The notes: a model not told the origin generated them from the sequence alone. Shown: positions 31,145 to 40,315, counted from the first letter of the stretch. The stretch: 64,000 nt of DNA from an uncultured Bacteroidales bacterium (GCA_947168065.1 CAMVKH010000001.1:248001-312000), one strand, 5' to 3'. Numbers and translations are program-made.

Positions 31145-32020
31145 ATGGCTTCGCTCAAGGAGACCAAGACCCGGATCGCCTCTGTCAAGAGCACGTTGCA
31201 GATCACCTCTGCGATGAAGATGGTCGCGGCCGCCAAGCTGCACCGCGCCCAGCAGGCCATCGGAAACATGGTGCCTTACCAGGAAAAGCTGAGCGGATTC
31301 CTGCTCGACCTGCTCGGCGGCAGCGGCGTACGCGCTTCGATCGAGTCGCCCCTGCTGCAGGACAGCGGCAGTCCGCGTGTGGCGGTAGTGGCATTCTCTT
31401 CCAACAGTTCGCTCTGCGGCGGCTTCAACGCCACGGCGGTCAAATCGCTGCTTGCGGAATTCGAACAACTGGAGGAAGAAGGTCTCAAACCTGCACAGAT
31501 CGATTTCTATCCGGTAGGCCGGAAAGTGGCCGAAGCCGGCCGCAAGGTGGGTTTCGCGCCCAAAGAGGACGCCTCGCACCTGCTCGACAAACCGGCCTAC
31601 GAACCGGCCGCCGAACTGGCTTCCAAACTGATGGAGCGTTTCGAGAAGGGAGAGGTCGGCCGCATCGTCCTGCTCTACAACCACTATAAATCGAACGCTT
31701 CCCAGCCGCCCGTCCGCGAGGTCTTCCTTCCCTTGAGCCTGCCTTCGGTTGAAGAACGCCCTGCGGAAGATGAGTTCATCGTGGAACCCGGCAAGAAGGA
31801 AGTGGTCGAGGCACTCCTTCCCAAAGTCCTGCTGCTCAAGATATATACGATCCTGATGGACAGCTACGCGGCCGAACAGGCCGCCCGCACCGTGGCCATG
31901 CAGCTGGCCAGCGACAACGCCGACGACCTGCTCGAACAACTCACCCTCGAGTACAACAAACGTCGCCAGCAGGCCATCACGAGCGAACTGCTCGACATCG
32001 TCGGCGGATCCCTCGCCTGA
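31145..32020 (+). CDS. atpG: F1 ATP synthase subunit gamma
   Basis: 291 residues, the rotor shaft. Conserved N- and C-terminal helices are seen: KETKTRIASVKSTLQITSAMKMVAAAKL at the start and ARTVAMQLASDNADDLLEQL with YNKRRQQAITSELLDIVGG at the end. The middle segment is longer and more divergent, as in other Bacteroidetes. It is the last gene of the ATP synthase operon. Confidence 0.98.
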   Translation: MASLKETKTRIASVKSTLQITSAMKMVAAAKLHRAQQAIGNMVPYQEKLSGFLLDLLGGSGVRASIESPLLQDSGSPRVAVVAFSSNSSLCGGFNATAVKSLLAEFEQLEEEGLKPAQIDFYPVGRKVAEAGRKVGFAPKEDASHLLDKPAYEPAAELASKLMERFEKGEVGRIVLLYNHYKSNASQPPVREVFLPLSLPSVEERPAEDEFIVEPGKKEVVEALLPKVLLLKIYTILMDSYAAEQAARTVAMQLASDNADDLLEQLTLEYNKRRQQAITSELLDIVGGSLA

Positions 32021-32030
32021 CGCCACCGTC

Positions 32031-32051
32031 ATTCCCGGCTTGACCGGGAAT
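32031..32051. repeat. Short palindrome ATTCCCGG-CTTGA-CCGGGAAT
   Basis: A perfect 8-bp stem with a five-base loop lies 10 bases after atpG and lacks a T-run. A similar unit with a different loop occurs at 60447-60461. It looks like a small dispersed palindrome rather than a classical terminator, though it could still protect the atp mRNA 3' end. Confidence 0.65.
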
Positions 32052-32081
32052 CTGTACAGCATGAACATAATTACTATAAAA

Positions 32082-33188
32082 ATGAAAAAAATATTCTTCT
32101 CACTCTTCGTCCTGGCCCTCGTCGCTTCCTGCGGCCAGGATACCGTCACCGTGAAAGGAAAGATCGCCGAAGATGCGACTTTCCCTGAGAACACGCTCGT
32201 CTATCTGATCGGCACCGACAACACGGTCCTCGACTCCACCGCCGTTGCCGGCGGCACCTTTACCCTCAAGGCTCCGGCCAATCCCGAAACCGCCTATGCC
32301 GTCGTCGCCAACTTCCGCGAACGTTCGCCGCGCGACCGCTCCTGGATCTGCCGTCTCATCCCTGAGAAAGGCAGCTGCAACCTGACTTTCGCTCCCGATA
32401 TGGAAGCTTGCAAAATCGAGGGTTCCGCCCTCAACGATGCCTTCAGCCAGTTCAACGAAAAGATAGGCGAACTCTCCGATGAATACCGTCAGAAAGCTTC
32501 CGCCCTGGCTGACGATGCCGAAGATGAAGCCGAAGCGCTCTACGAAGAGACGATGGGCAAGATGAAGGAACTGAGCCTCGACGCCATCCAGAAGAATCCG
32601 AACAACTACATCGCCCTCTCCGCCCTGATGAACGTCATCTACGACCTGCCGCTCGACGAGCTGAAGGGCATCCTCGGCAAATGCGGCAAGTTCGTGGCTG
32701 AGAACGAGTCCGTCAGCAGCATCATCGCCGGCAAGGAAGCCGAAAACGCCACGGATGAAGGCAAGCCGTTCGTAGATTTCGCCGGCAAGACCCCCGAGGG
32801 TGCCGACGTGAAACTCTCCGACTATGTCGGCAAGGGCAAATGGGTACTCACCGACTTCTGGGCTTCCTGGTGCGGCCCGTGCATGGCCGAGATTCCCAAC
32901 ATCAAGAAAGTGTACGAAGACTTCGAAGGCAAGGACTTCATGGTCCTGGGTGTCGCCGTCTGGGAAAACAACGGTGACAACACCGCCAGCGCCCAGCGTA
33001 TGGAAGAGAAAGGCATGAAGTGGACCCAGATCTTCATGGGCGACGACCACACCCCGACCGACCGTTACGGCATCCTCGGCATCCCGACGATGATCCTCTT
33101 CGCTCCGGACGGCACCATCTACAAGCGTGGTGAAGTGCTCCGCGGCGAATCGATGTACAAGACCGTTGCCGAAGCGCTGGGCAAATAA
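32082..33188 (+). CDS. DUF4369/TlpA-type disulfide oxidoreductase lipoprotein
   Basis: 368 residues from the ATG at 32082 (MKKIFFSLFVLALVASC), with lipobox LVASC; the frame upstream only covers the palindrome. The N-terminal half (about 20-210) is a DUF4369-like beta domain followed by charged helices. The C-terminal half is a TlpA-like thioredoxin domain with the active site WASWCGPC and cis-Pro region GIPTMILFAPDGTI. Such Bacteroidetes lipoproteins reduce disulfides of envelope or imported proteins, and electrons may come from DsbD. It follows the atp operon but probably has its own transcript. Confidence 0.9.
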   Translation: MKKIFFSLFVLALVASCGQDTVTVKGKIAEDATFPENTLVYLIGTDNTVLDSTAVAGGTFTLKAPANPETAYAVVANFRERSPRDRSWICRLIPEKGSCNLTFAPDMEACKIEGSALNDAFSQFNEKIGELSDEYRQKASALADDAEDEAEALYEETMGKMKELSLDAIQKNPNNYIALSALMNVIYDLPLDELKGILGKCGKFVAENESVSSIIAGKEAENATDEGKPFVDFAGKTPEGADVKLSDYVGKGKWVLTDFWASWCGPCMAEIPNIKKVYEDFEGKDFMVLGVAVWENNGDNTASAQRMEEKGMKWTQIFMGDDHTPTDRYGILGIPTMILFAPDGTIYKRGEVLRGESMYKTVAEALGK

Positions 33189-33196
33189 TCACCGCC

Positions 33197-34576
33197 ATGA
33201 AACGCTTTCTGATGGCTCTTACCTGCGCCCTGACGCTCGCCGGCTGCACGGACTACCGTGCCTGCTTCAACGAGGTGATCAAGGAGATCTCGAGTGACCG
33301 GTACAACGGCCGCAGCGTTTACGGCGACGGCGACGTGCATGCCGCCATGTATCTGATCGACCGCCTGTCCGAAATCGACGGCGTGGTGCCCTGCCCCGCT
33401 GCCGGAGAAGAGAACAACGTGGCCCGTCCCTATCTGAAGAGCGTGGTGGAACCCAGCGACGCAGGTCGTTGGAACGTAGTGGAGAACAAGGAAAAATATC
33501 TCCCCTGGCTCCAGCATTTCCAGTTCCCGATGAACGTGATGCGCGGTGCGATGTCCCTGTCGGTCGACGGCGTAGCATACGCACCCACCTTCGACTTCAC
33601 GGTCAAGGAATTCTCTCCCACATGCCACGGTTTCTTCAAGGTGACTTACCTCGACGAGGAGGCCTACCGCCGGGAAGGATTCATCGAGCACCTGAGCAGC
33701 GGTCTGTACCGCGACCAGTTCGTGGTCATCGACTGGAACCACTATCTGGAGACGCTCCAACCCGATCCTTTCGACAAATACAAGCCTTACCTGACCGAAT
33801 TGAAAGACATCGGCGGCATCATCCTCCGCCAGGAAGAGCAGTTCCCTTATTTCAAGGCTCGCTCGTACTACCAGACCCGGATGCCGGTCCTCTTTGTCAA
33901 CGGCTCCTTCCCTGACGACGCCCGCGAGATCGAACTGCACGTCGACGCCGAGATGCTCCCGATGCGCGACGCCCACAACGTCGTCGCCTATCTGCCGGGT
34001 ACCGATCCCAAGTGCGACACCTATTACACGATTTTCGGACACTATGACCACCTGGGCTATATGGGCTCCGAGTCGATGTTCCCGGGCGCGAACGACAACG
34101 CCTCCGGAGCAGCCATGGTCGTGACCCTGGCCAAGTATTTCAGCAAGAACCGGCCCCGCCACGGCATCCAGTTCATCCTGCTCGACGCGGAGGAGGAGAA
34201 TCTGCTGGGTTCGTTCTTCTACTGCGAGAATCCCCGCCTGCCGCTCGACAAGATCGAGTACATGATCGACCTCGACATGGTGGCCGATGACAGCGACCAT
34301 CTGTCCACGCAGATCACCCCGGGCGGCGAAGCCGGCCTGGAGCGTTTCCGCCAGATCAACGCCTCGTCCAAGTTCCCGCCCTTCGACTTCGTCATGGAGC
34401 CTATGAACGACGACAGCGACCACTTCTCCTTCGCGCAGAAAGGCGTGCCGGGCATCTATTTCGAAACGGAAGGATCGATCCTGCAATACTACCACACCCC
34501 GCGCGATTCGTATGAGAATACGCGGGATTCGAACTTCGACAGGCTCTTCTACCTGGTTACGAAATTCGTCGAGTAG
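33197..34576 (+). CDS. M28-family metallopeptidase, lipoprotein
   Basis: 459 residues with a lipobox (LTLAGC). The zinc ligands of the M28 aminopeptidase fold are visible: His in FGHYDHLGYMG, Asp in PGANDNASGAAM, the Glu pair in LLDAEEENLLGS, Asp in MIDLDMVADDSDH and the last His in SDHFSFAQKGVPGIYF. Proteins of this type release N-terminal amino acids or cyclise glutaminyl peptides in the envelope. It is eight bases after the TlpA-like lipoprotein and probably in one transcript with it. It is convergent with the phosphohexomutase gene. Confidence 0.9.
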   Translation: MKRFLMALTCALTLAGCTDYRACFNEVIKEISSDRYNGRSVYGDGDVHAAMYLIDRLSEIDGVVPCPAAGEENNVARPYLKSVVEPSDAGRWNVVENKEKYLPWLQHFQFPMNVMRGAMSLSVDGVAYAPTFDFTVKEFSPTCHGFFKVTYLDEEAYRREGFIEHLSSGLYRDQFVVIDWNHYLETLQPDPFDKYKPYLTELKDIGGIILRQEEQFPYFKARSYYQTRMPVLFVNGSFPDDAREIELHVDAEMLPMRDAHNVVAYLPGTDPKCDTYYTIFGHYDHLGYMGSESMFPGANDNASGAAMVVTLAKYFSKNRPRHGIQFILLDAEEENLLGSFFYCENPRLPLDKIEYMIDLDMVADDSDHLSTQITPGGEAGLERFRQINASSKFPPFDFVMEPMNDDSDHFSFAQKGVPGIYFETEGSILQYYHTPRDSYENTRDSNFDRLFYLVTKFVE

Positions 34577-34598
34577 GTTTCTGCTTTACGGCTGAGAA

Positions 34599-35951
34599 TC
34601 AGACGAACTCCCCGATGATGGCACGCGCTTCAGCGACCTTTTCATCGAGGAGTTCTTTTGTTGTGGCCTCGCACAGGAAGCGCAGGTACGGCTCGGTGTT
34701 GGAAGGGCGCACGTTGAACCACCAGTCGCGGAATTCGACACGGTAACCGTCGAAATCGTAGAAAGCCAGGCTCTCTTCCTCGGCCATGAAGCGGTCCTTC
34801 ACGGCATCCATCGCGCCTTTCTTGTCCTCGACGCGGAAATTGATCTCGCCGGAATTCTCGTAGTGGCGGATGCGGTCGATCATCTGGGAGAACAGGACGC
34901 CTTCCCGTTTGAGCCGGGCGACGATGTTCAGGACCAGGATGCCGGCCAGCAGGCCGCTGTCGCAATAGAAGAAGTCACGGAAATAGTAGTGGCCGGCCAC
35001 TTCGCCGCCCCACACGCCGCCGAGTTCCCTGAGGCGCGGGGCTGCGAAAGCACGCCCCACTTTCCACATGGCAATCTGGGAACCGAGGGGTTCGAGATAC
35101 TCCGCTACGGACTTCGAGCTGCGGATGTCCTGCAGCACGATGCCGTTCTGGCCTTTCTCCTTGATGAAGTATTCACCCAGCAGGGCGATGATCAGGTCGG
35201 GGGCCACGAAGCGGCCCGTTTCGTCGATGAACATCACGCGGTCGGCATCGCCGTCGTAGATGACACCCAGGTCGCAGTGTTTGGCGATGACCAGTTTCTG
35301 CAGGTCGACCACGTTCTCAGGCTGGAAAGGATTGGCCTCGTGGTTCGGGAAACTGCCGTCGAGGGTGTCGTAGAGATAGTCGGGCTGGTCGCCGAAGATC
35401 TGGTGGACGAAGATCGAAGCCATTCCGTTGGAGCAATCCATACCGATCTTCAGATTGGAGAAGTCCTGCTTGAAGGCATTGAGGAACGCCACGTACTCGT
35501 CGCGGACGTCGAAGTCGCGGACGGTGCCGCGCTCGGCTGCCAGCGGCGTAGGACGGTCTTCGAGAATCCAGCGCTCGATGGTTCCCAGGCCGGAGTCGTA
35601 GCCTACGGGGAGAGCCAGGGCGCGGGACACCTTCAAACCGTTGTCATCCTTAGGGTTGTGTGAAGCCGTGATCTGGATGGAGGCCTTGAAGCCGTGCTTC
35701 GCCGTGACGTAGTAGACGAAGGGCGTGGTGCTTAGGCCGAGGTCCCAGACTTCGGCGCCGGCGTCGAGCAGTCCGTTGAGGACGGCCTCGTGCAGGGCGG
35801 GCGACGAGAGCCGCATGTCGCGGCCCAGCAGCACGCGGTGCGTGTCGAGCAGTTCGGGCACGAAATAGCCCACTTTGTATGCGAGTTCGACCGTCAGGTC
35901 GGTTCCGAAGTGACCCCGGATGTCGTATGCGTGGAATGCCTTGAGTTTCAT
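34599..35951 (-). CDS. manB: Phosphomannomutase/phosphoglucomutase
   Basis: 450 residues, the alpha-D-phosphohexomutase family. The phosphoserine loop is ASHNPKDDNGLKVS, the metal loop DGDADRVMFID, the sugar-binding loop WGGEVAGHYYF and the phosphate-binding loop RPSNTEPYLRF. It interconverts hexose 1- and 6-phosphates, feeding GDP-mannose/fucose or glucan synthesis. The specificity between mannose and glucose is not determined by the motifs. It is seven bases downstream of def. Confidence 0.93.
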   Translation of the reverse strand: MKLKAFHAYDIRGHFGTDLTVELAYKVGYFVPELLDTHRVLLGRDMRLSSPALHEAVLNGLLDAGAEVWDLGLSTTPFVYYVTAKHGFKASIQITASHNPKDDNGLKVSRALALPVGYDSGLGTIERWILEDRPTPLAAERGTVRDFDVRDEYVAFLNAFKQDFSNLKIGMDCSNGMASIFVHQIFGDQPDYLYDTLDGSFPNHEANPFQPENVVDLQKLVIAKHCDLGVIYDGDADRVMFIDETGRFVAPDLIIALLGEYFIKEKGQNGIVLQDIRSSKSVAEYLEPLGSQIAMWKVGRAFAAPRLRELGGVWGGEVAGHYYFRDFFYCDSGLLAGILVLNIVARLKREGVLFSQMIDRIRHYENSGEINFRVEDKKGAMDAVKDRFMAEEESLAFYDFDGYRVEFRDWWFNVRPSNTEPYLRFLCEATTKELLDEKVAEARAIIGEFV

Positions 35952-35958
35952 GGCGGTT

Positions 35959-36519
35959 TTATTTTTTGTCTGTCTTTACGCGATAGCGGGTGCGGACGTT
36001 GCCTTTGGTGATGCCCATCAGTTTGCCCGAGAGCATCTTGCGCCGGATGGGAGAGGCGTGGTCCACGAAAAGGATACCGTCGAGATGGTCCATCTCGTGC
36101 TGGATCATCCGGGCGGCAAAGCCCTCGAAATCTTCCTCCACCTCTTCGAAGTCCGTGTTCAGATAATGCACGCGGATGCGGGCCGGGCGGGAGATTTCAG
36201 CATCGATGTTGGGAATGCTCAGGCAGCCTTCCTCGTAAGAAGAGGTCTCCTCGCTCTCGAAGGTGAAGCGGGGATTGACCATCTCGCGATGGAAGCCCTT
36301 GAGTTCGGGGAAGCGGTCGGTCAGGTCGTTTCCGTCGACCACCAGGATGCGCTTGGACACGCCCACTTGCGGGGCGGCCAGACCACAGCCGTCGGCGTGG
36401 TGCATGGTCTCGACCATGTCGCCGATGAGTTTGACGACGGCCTCGCGGTCGGAGAGGTCGTCTTCCTGCGCGACGGCGCGCAGGACTTGGGAGCCGTATA
36501 AATAGATGGGTAGTATCAT
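35959..36519 (-). CDS. def: Peptide deformylase
   Basis: 186 residues from the ATG at 36519, which overlaps the yqgF stop (ATGA); the longer open frame upstream is out-of-frame yqgF DNA. All three PDF motifs are present: GCGLAAPQVG, EEGCLSIP (metal Cys) and QHEMDHLDG (HExxH). The enzyme removes the formyl group from new polypeptides, using Fe2+ or a similar metal. Confidence 0.98.
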   Translation of the reverse strand: MILPIYLYGSQVLRAVAQEDDLSDREAVVKLIGDMVETMHHADGCGLAAPQVGVSKRILVVDGNDLTDRFPELKGFHREMVNPRFTFESEETSSYEEGCLSIPNIDAEISRPARIRVHYLNTDFEEVEEDFEGFAARMIQHEMDHLDGILFVDHASPIRRKMLSGKLMGITKGNVRTRYRVKTDKK

Positions 36520-36938
36520 GTCGCAGGTTTTTCTCGGTCCAGGTAGGTCTGCAGGATCAGCGCGGCGCTCACCTTGTCGACAGCCGCCTTGTCGCGGCGG
36601 TCCATCTTCTTCATGCCGCCGTCGATCATCGCCCGGTGCGCCAGCACGGAGGTGAAGCGCTCGTCTTCCAGGGTCACTGGGATGTCGGGGAAATGCTTTT
36701 TCAGCTGCTTGAGGAAGACATCCACGTCGGCGGCCGCCTCGGAAGGTACTCCGTTGAGATTCATCGGATAACCGACCACGAAGCGTTCGATGCGCTGCTC
36801 CTGGGCATACTTTTTCAGATAATCTATTATCTTTGCAGAATGAACCGTTTCCAGGGCGGAAGCAAAAATCCGGAGCGGATCGCTGACGGCGACCCCCACC
36901 CGTTTCCTTCCATAATCGATGCCCAGGATTCTGTCCAT
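36516..36938 (-). CDS. yqgF: YqgF/RuvX Holliday-junction resolvase-like protein
   Basis: 140 residues with the RNase H-like fold of YqgF. The first acidic motif is GIDYGRKRVGVAVSD, the mid-domain motif is VVGYPMNLNG, the second acidic site is EDERFTS and the last is KVSAALILQTYL. The family is linked to pre-16S rRNA processing and was proposed to resolve Holliday junctions. It is the first gene of the yqgF-def-manB set. Confidence 0.95.
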   Translation of the reverse strand: MDRILGIDYGRKRVGVAVSDPLRIFASALETVHSAKIIDYLKKYAQEQRIERFVVGYPMNLNGVPSEAAADVDVFLKQLKKHFPDIPVTLEDERFTSVLAHRAMIDGGMKKMDRRDKAAVDKVSAALILQTYLDREKPAT

Positions 36939-36942
36939 ATTG

Positions 36943-36950
36943 CAAAGTTA
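36943..36950 (-). promoter_or_regulatory. -7 element of yqgF-def-manB, almost abutting the start codon
   Basis: On the minus strand TAACTTTG ends only four bases before the yqgF ATG (36938). If transcription starts the usual five to seven bases downstream, the mRNA would have essentially no leader. Confidence 0.5.
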
Positions 36951-36959
36951 AGGAAAACT

Positions 36960-37739
36960 ATGGCAAAACAAGAAAGAAAGTTGGACGGGCACCGGCTCAT
37001 CTCCTTCGTGGCCTTCGGCCTGGTGGTGATGCTGCTGACCTACCTGCTCGTCGCCCATACATCCCTGCGCCGCACTATCCCGGGCTACCCTTCCCGCGAG
37101 ACGCAGCAGGCCGCCATCGAGAACTACCGCAAGGTTGACTCGCTCGAAAAGGTGATCGACCTCTGGGCCTTCCAGGTGGCCAACATCCAGCGGGTCGTTA
37201 CGGGCCGCGAGGCCCTGCCCCTGGATTCGATGCGCCTGGCCAAGTCCGGCACCGCCCTCGACGAGCAGGATCTGGCCGCTTACCGGGCCAGCGACTCGCT
37301 GCTCCGCATCCAGGTGGAGCAGATCGACGCAGAACAGCAGGTCCGTCCCGCCGAACGCATCGCGGCGCTCACCGGGCTGGGCTTCAAACGCCCGTTGAAA
37401 GGAACGCTCAAGGAGTCGTTCCAGCCCACAGGCAGCCATTCCTACGTTGAAATCAGCGCCCCCTCCGGGACCAGCGTGGCAGCCGTCCTCGACGGCCGCA
37501 TCGTCTCGGCCGACTGGAGCGAGCTCGAGGGCTGTACCGTCCGGATCCAGCATGACAACGACGTAACCGCCATCTACCGGCACGCCGGCAAGCTTCTCAA
37601 GAGCGTCGGCGAGCAGGTCAAGGCCGGCACCGCCGTCGCCACGGTCGGTGAGACCGGCGAACTTTCGCAAGCCCATATCCTGATCGAGCTCCGTTACAAG
37701 AACCAGCCCGTTGACCCCGCTCTCTATATCGAATTCTGA
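36960..37739 (+). CDS. M23-like (LytM-fold) protein with degenerate metal site
   Basis: 259 residues from the ATG at 36960. One N-terminal transmembrane helix (FVAFGLVVMLLTYLLVA) is followed by a helical linker (about 45-140) and a C-terminal Peptidase_M23/LytM domain (about 150-259; AVLDGRIVSADWSE, YRHAGKLLKSVGEQVKAG). The catalytic zinc ligands are not kept: the HxxxD position reads HSYVE and the terminal HxH reads HIL, although the His of the YRH motif remains. It may therefore be a non-enzymatic activator or scaffold of murein hydrolases, like EnvC or NlpD. It overlaps dxr by one base (TGATG), giving coupled expression with isoprenoid synthesis. Confidence 0.85.
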   Translation: MAKQERKLDGHRLISFVAFGLVVMLLTYLLVAHTSLRRTIPGYPSRETQQAAIENYRKVDSLEKVIDLWAFQVANIQRVVTGREALPLDSMRLAKSGTALDEQDLAAYRASDSLLRIQVEQIDAEQQVRPAERIAALTGLGFKRPLKGTLKESFQPTGSHSYVEISAPSGTSVAAVLDGRIVSADWSELEGCTVRIQHDNDVTAIYRHAGKLLKSVGEQVKAGTAVATVGETGELSQAHILIELRYKNQPVDPALYIEF

Positions 37740-38902
37740 TGGAACAGACCCCTCTCCGGCACATCGCCATTCTCGGCTCGACCGGCTCGATCGGCACCCA
37801 GGCCCTCGACGTGATCGACCGCCACCCCGACCTCTTCGAGGTGGACCTGCTTACCGCCAACAACAACAGCTGCCTGCTCATCGAACAGGCGCGCAAGTTC
37901 AACCCCAAGAGCGTGGTCATCTGCAACCCCGACCTTTACGACGAGGTTTCCGATGCCCTCGACCCGCTCGATATCAAGGTCTTCACCGGCATCGATTCCA
38001 TCTGCGACCTGCTGCACGACCCCGACACCGACATCGTGCTCACGGCCATGGTCGGATTCAGCGGGCTGAAGCCCACCATCGCCGCCCTCGAGGCCGGCAA
38101 AGCCATCGCCCTGGCCAACAAGGAGACCCTCGTGGCCGCCGGCGGGCTGATCATGCCCCTTGCCCGGCGGAAGGGGGCGCCTATCCTGCCCGTCGATTCG
38201 GAACACTCGGCCATCTTCCAGTGCCTGCAGGGCGAACACGCCCGCCTGGAAAAGATCCTGCTCACCGGCTCCGGCGGTCCCTTCCTCCGCAGCACGCGGG
38301 AGGAGATGGCTGCCGCCACACGCGAGCAGGCGCTCAACCATCCCCGCTGGAAGATGGGGGCCAAGGTCACCATCGATTCGGCCAGCCTGATGAACAAGGG
38401 CCTGGAACTGATCGAGGCCCGCTGGCTCTTCAACGTGGATCCCAGCGACATCGAGGTGGTGATCCATCCCCAGTCGATCATCCATTCGATGGTGCAGTTC
38501 TCCGACGGCTGCGTGATGGCCCAGCTCAGTCAGCCCGACATGCGCCTGCCGATCCAGTACGCCCTTTCCTACCCGAATCGCATCGATCTGAATACCACCA
38601 GGATAGATTTCCCCACCCTTGCCCGGCTGGATTTCGAAAAGCCCGACCTGGAACGTTTCCCCTGCCTGCGCCTGGCTTACGAAGCCCTCGAAAGGGGCGG
38701 CAATGCCACCTGTGCCATGAACGGCGCCAACGAAGTGGCCGTCGCGGCCTTCCTGGAAAGGAAAATCCGCTTTACGGACATTCCGGAACTCATCGCCAGG
38801 ACGACGGCGCGCTGCGACTTTGTGGCAGAACCCGACCTCGAACAGATTTATAGCACGGATTTTGAAGCGAAACGAATCGCATCCGAAATCGTAAACGGAT
38901 AA
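37739..38902 (+). CDS. dxr: 1-deoxy-D-xylulose 5-phosphate reductoisomerase
   Basis: 387 residues. The NADPH-binding loop is GSTGSIGTQALDVI and the metal/substrate residues are in PVDSEHSAIFQCL and TGSGGPF. SASLMNKGLELIEA and PQSIIHSMVQFSDG are characteristic of DXR. It makes 2-C-methyl-D-erythritol 4-phosphate, the committed step of the non-mevalonate isoprenoid pathway. It starts on the last base of the M23-like gene and is followed by rseP after ten bases. Confidence 0.98.
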   Translation: MEQTPLRHIAILGSTGSIGTQALDVIDRHPDLFEVDLLTANNNSCLLIEQARKFNPKSVVICNPDLYDEVSDALDPLDIKVFTGIDSICDLLHDPDTDIVLTAMVGFSGLKPTIAALEAGKAIALANKETLVAAGGLIMPLARRKGAPILPVDSEHSAIFQCLQGEHARLEKILLTGSGGPFLRSTREEMAAATREQALNHPRWKMGAKVTIDSASLMNKGLELIEARWLFNVDPSDIEVVIHPQSIIHSMVQFSDGCVMAQLSQPDMRLPIQYALSYPNRIDLNTTRIDFPTLARLDFEKPDLERFPCLRLAYEALERGGNATCAMNGANEVAVAAFLERKIRFTDIPELIARTTARCDFVAEPDLEQIYSTDFEAKRIASEIVNG

Positions 38903-38912
38903 TCCCTAACCG

Positions 38913-40295
38913 ATGGTTGTACTGCTCAAGATCATCCAGGTCATCCTGGCCCTCTCCCTACTCGTGCTCTTCCATGAGTTCGGGCACTACTCTTTTTCCA
39001 AACTCTTCAAGACCCGCGTCGAAAAGTTCTACCTGTTCTTCAATCCCCGTATCTCGCTGGTCAAATTCAAGCGATTCGACGGGAAGTGGCACTGCAAGTT
39101 CTTCTCGCCCAACGAAGATCCGGCCTGGGATGCGCATCCCGAAAACACGGAATACGGCATCGGCTGGCTGCCCTTCGGCGGCTATTGCAAGATTGCCGGC
39201 ATGATCGACGAGTCGATGGACACCGAGGCGATGAAGCTTCCGCCCCAGCCCTATGAGTTCCGCACCAAAAAAGCCTGGCAGCGTTTCTTCATCATGTTCG
39301 GCGGCGTGCTGTTCAACTTCATCCTGGCCATCATCCTCTACGCCGCGGTGCTGGGCACCTGGGGCGAGGAATACCTGCGTAACGAGGATGCCACCTACGG
39401 CATCGCCGTCAACGACCTCTCCTACGAAATCGGTTTCCGCGACGGCGACCGCATCCTGGCCTTCGACGGCGAACCCGTCGAGAACTTCGCCAACCTGCAG
39501 GTCGACCTGCTCCGTTCGCAGGCCCGCGAGGCGACCGTCCTGCGTGGAAGCGACACCCTTACGATCCCTATCGACCCGGTCTACCTGCCCGCCATGCTCA
39601 ACACCCCGGGTATGTTCGACCTGGCCTTCCCCTTCGTGGTGAAGGAAGTCTCCCCCGATTCCCCCAACGCCGGTTCCGGGCTGGCCTCGGGAGACGCCCT
39701 GGTCGGAATCGACGGGAAACCGATGTTCATCGTCCAGCAGATCCAGAAAGAGCTCCGGCAGCACCGGAACGCGCAGGTCACGGCCTCGGTCCGCCGCGAT
39801 GCGGATGCGTTCGAGCTTCCGCTCCAGGTCGATACCGCAGGCCACATCGGCGTCCTGCTCGACACCGATCCTTCCCGTTTCTTCAACGTAACGACCCGCG
39901 ACTACAACCTGCTCTCGGCCATCCCGGCCGGCGCACGCAAAACCTGGACCACCATCAAAGGCTACGTGCAGGAACTCGGACTGATCTTCTCGCCCAAGAC
40001 AAAGGCCTACAAGTCGGTAGGCAGTTTCATCGCCATCGGCCGCATCTTCCCCGACACCTGGGACTGGTACCGGTTCTGGACCCTGTGCGCCCTGCTCTCC
40101 ATCATGCTGGGCGTGATGAACCTGCTGCCGATTCCCGCCCTGGACGGCGGTCACATCCTTTTCCTCCTGTTTGAGATGCTGACAGGCCGGCGGCCTTCCG
40201 ACAAGTTCATGGAAGTCGCCCAGTGGATCGGCATGGCCCTGCTGCTGATGCTCATGGTCCTGGCCTTCGGCAACGACATCCGCAGCCTCTTCTGA
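38913..40295 (+). CDS. rseP: RseP-type site-2 membrane metalloprotease
   Basis: 460 residues. The zinc motif HEFGH is in the first helix (LLVLFHEFGHYSFSKL), and the third ligand is in LLPIPALDGGHILFLLFEM near the C-terminus. Two PDZ-like segments lie between (GFRDGDRILAFDGEPV and GLASGDALVGIDGKPM). Members cleave anti-sigma factors and leftover signal peptides inside the membrane. The neighbouring dxr is the usual partner in Bacteroidetes and many other bacteria. Confidence 0.96.
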   Translation: MVVLLKIIQVILALSLLVLFHEFGHYSFSKLFKTRVEKFYLFFNPRISLVKFKRFDGKWHCKFFSPNEDPAWDAHPENTEYGIGWLPFGGYCKIAGMIDESMDTEAMKLPPQPYEFRTKKAWQRFFIMFGGVLFNFILAIILYAAVLGTWGEEYLRNEDATYGIAVNDLSYEIGFRDGDRILAFDGEPVENFANLQVDLLRSQAREATVLRGSDTLTIPIDPVYLPAMLNTPGMFDLAFPFVVKEVSPDSPNAGSGLASGDALVGIDGKPMFIVQQIQKELRQHRNAQVTASVRRDADAFELPLQVDTAGHIGVLLDTDPSRFFNVTTRDYNLLSAIPAGARKTWTTIKGYVQELGLIFSPKTKAYKSVGSFIAIGRIFPDTWDWYRFWTLCALLSIMLGVMNLLPIPALDGGHILFLLFEMLTGRRPSDKFMEVAQWIGMALLLMLMVLAFGNDIRSLF

Positions 40296-40315
40296 CAATT
40301 TTGAAATCCAAAGAT

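Noticed and set aside
36828-36835. TATCTTTG on the plus strand inside yqgF as promoter of the M23-dxr-rseP genes
   Set aside because: Matches the -7 consensus but no -33 is seen and the leader would be long; not listed as a feature.
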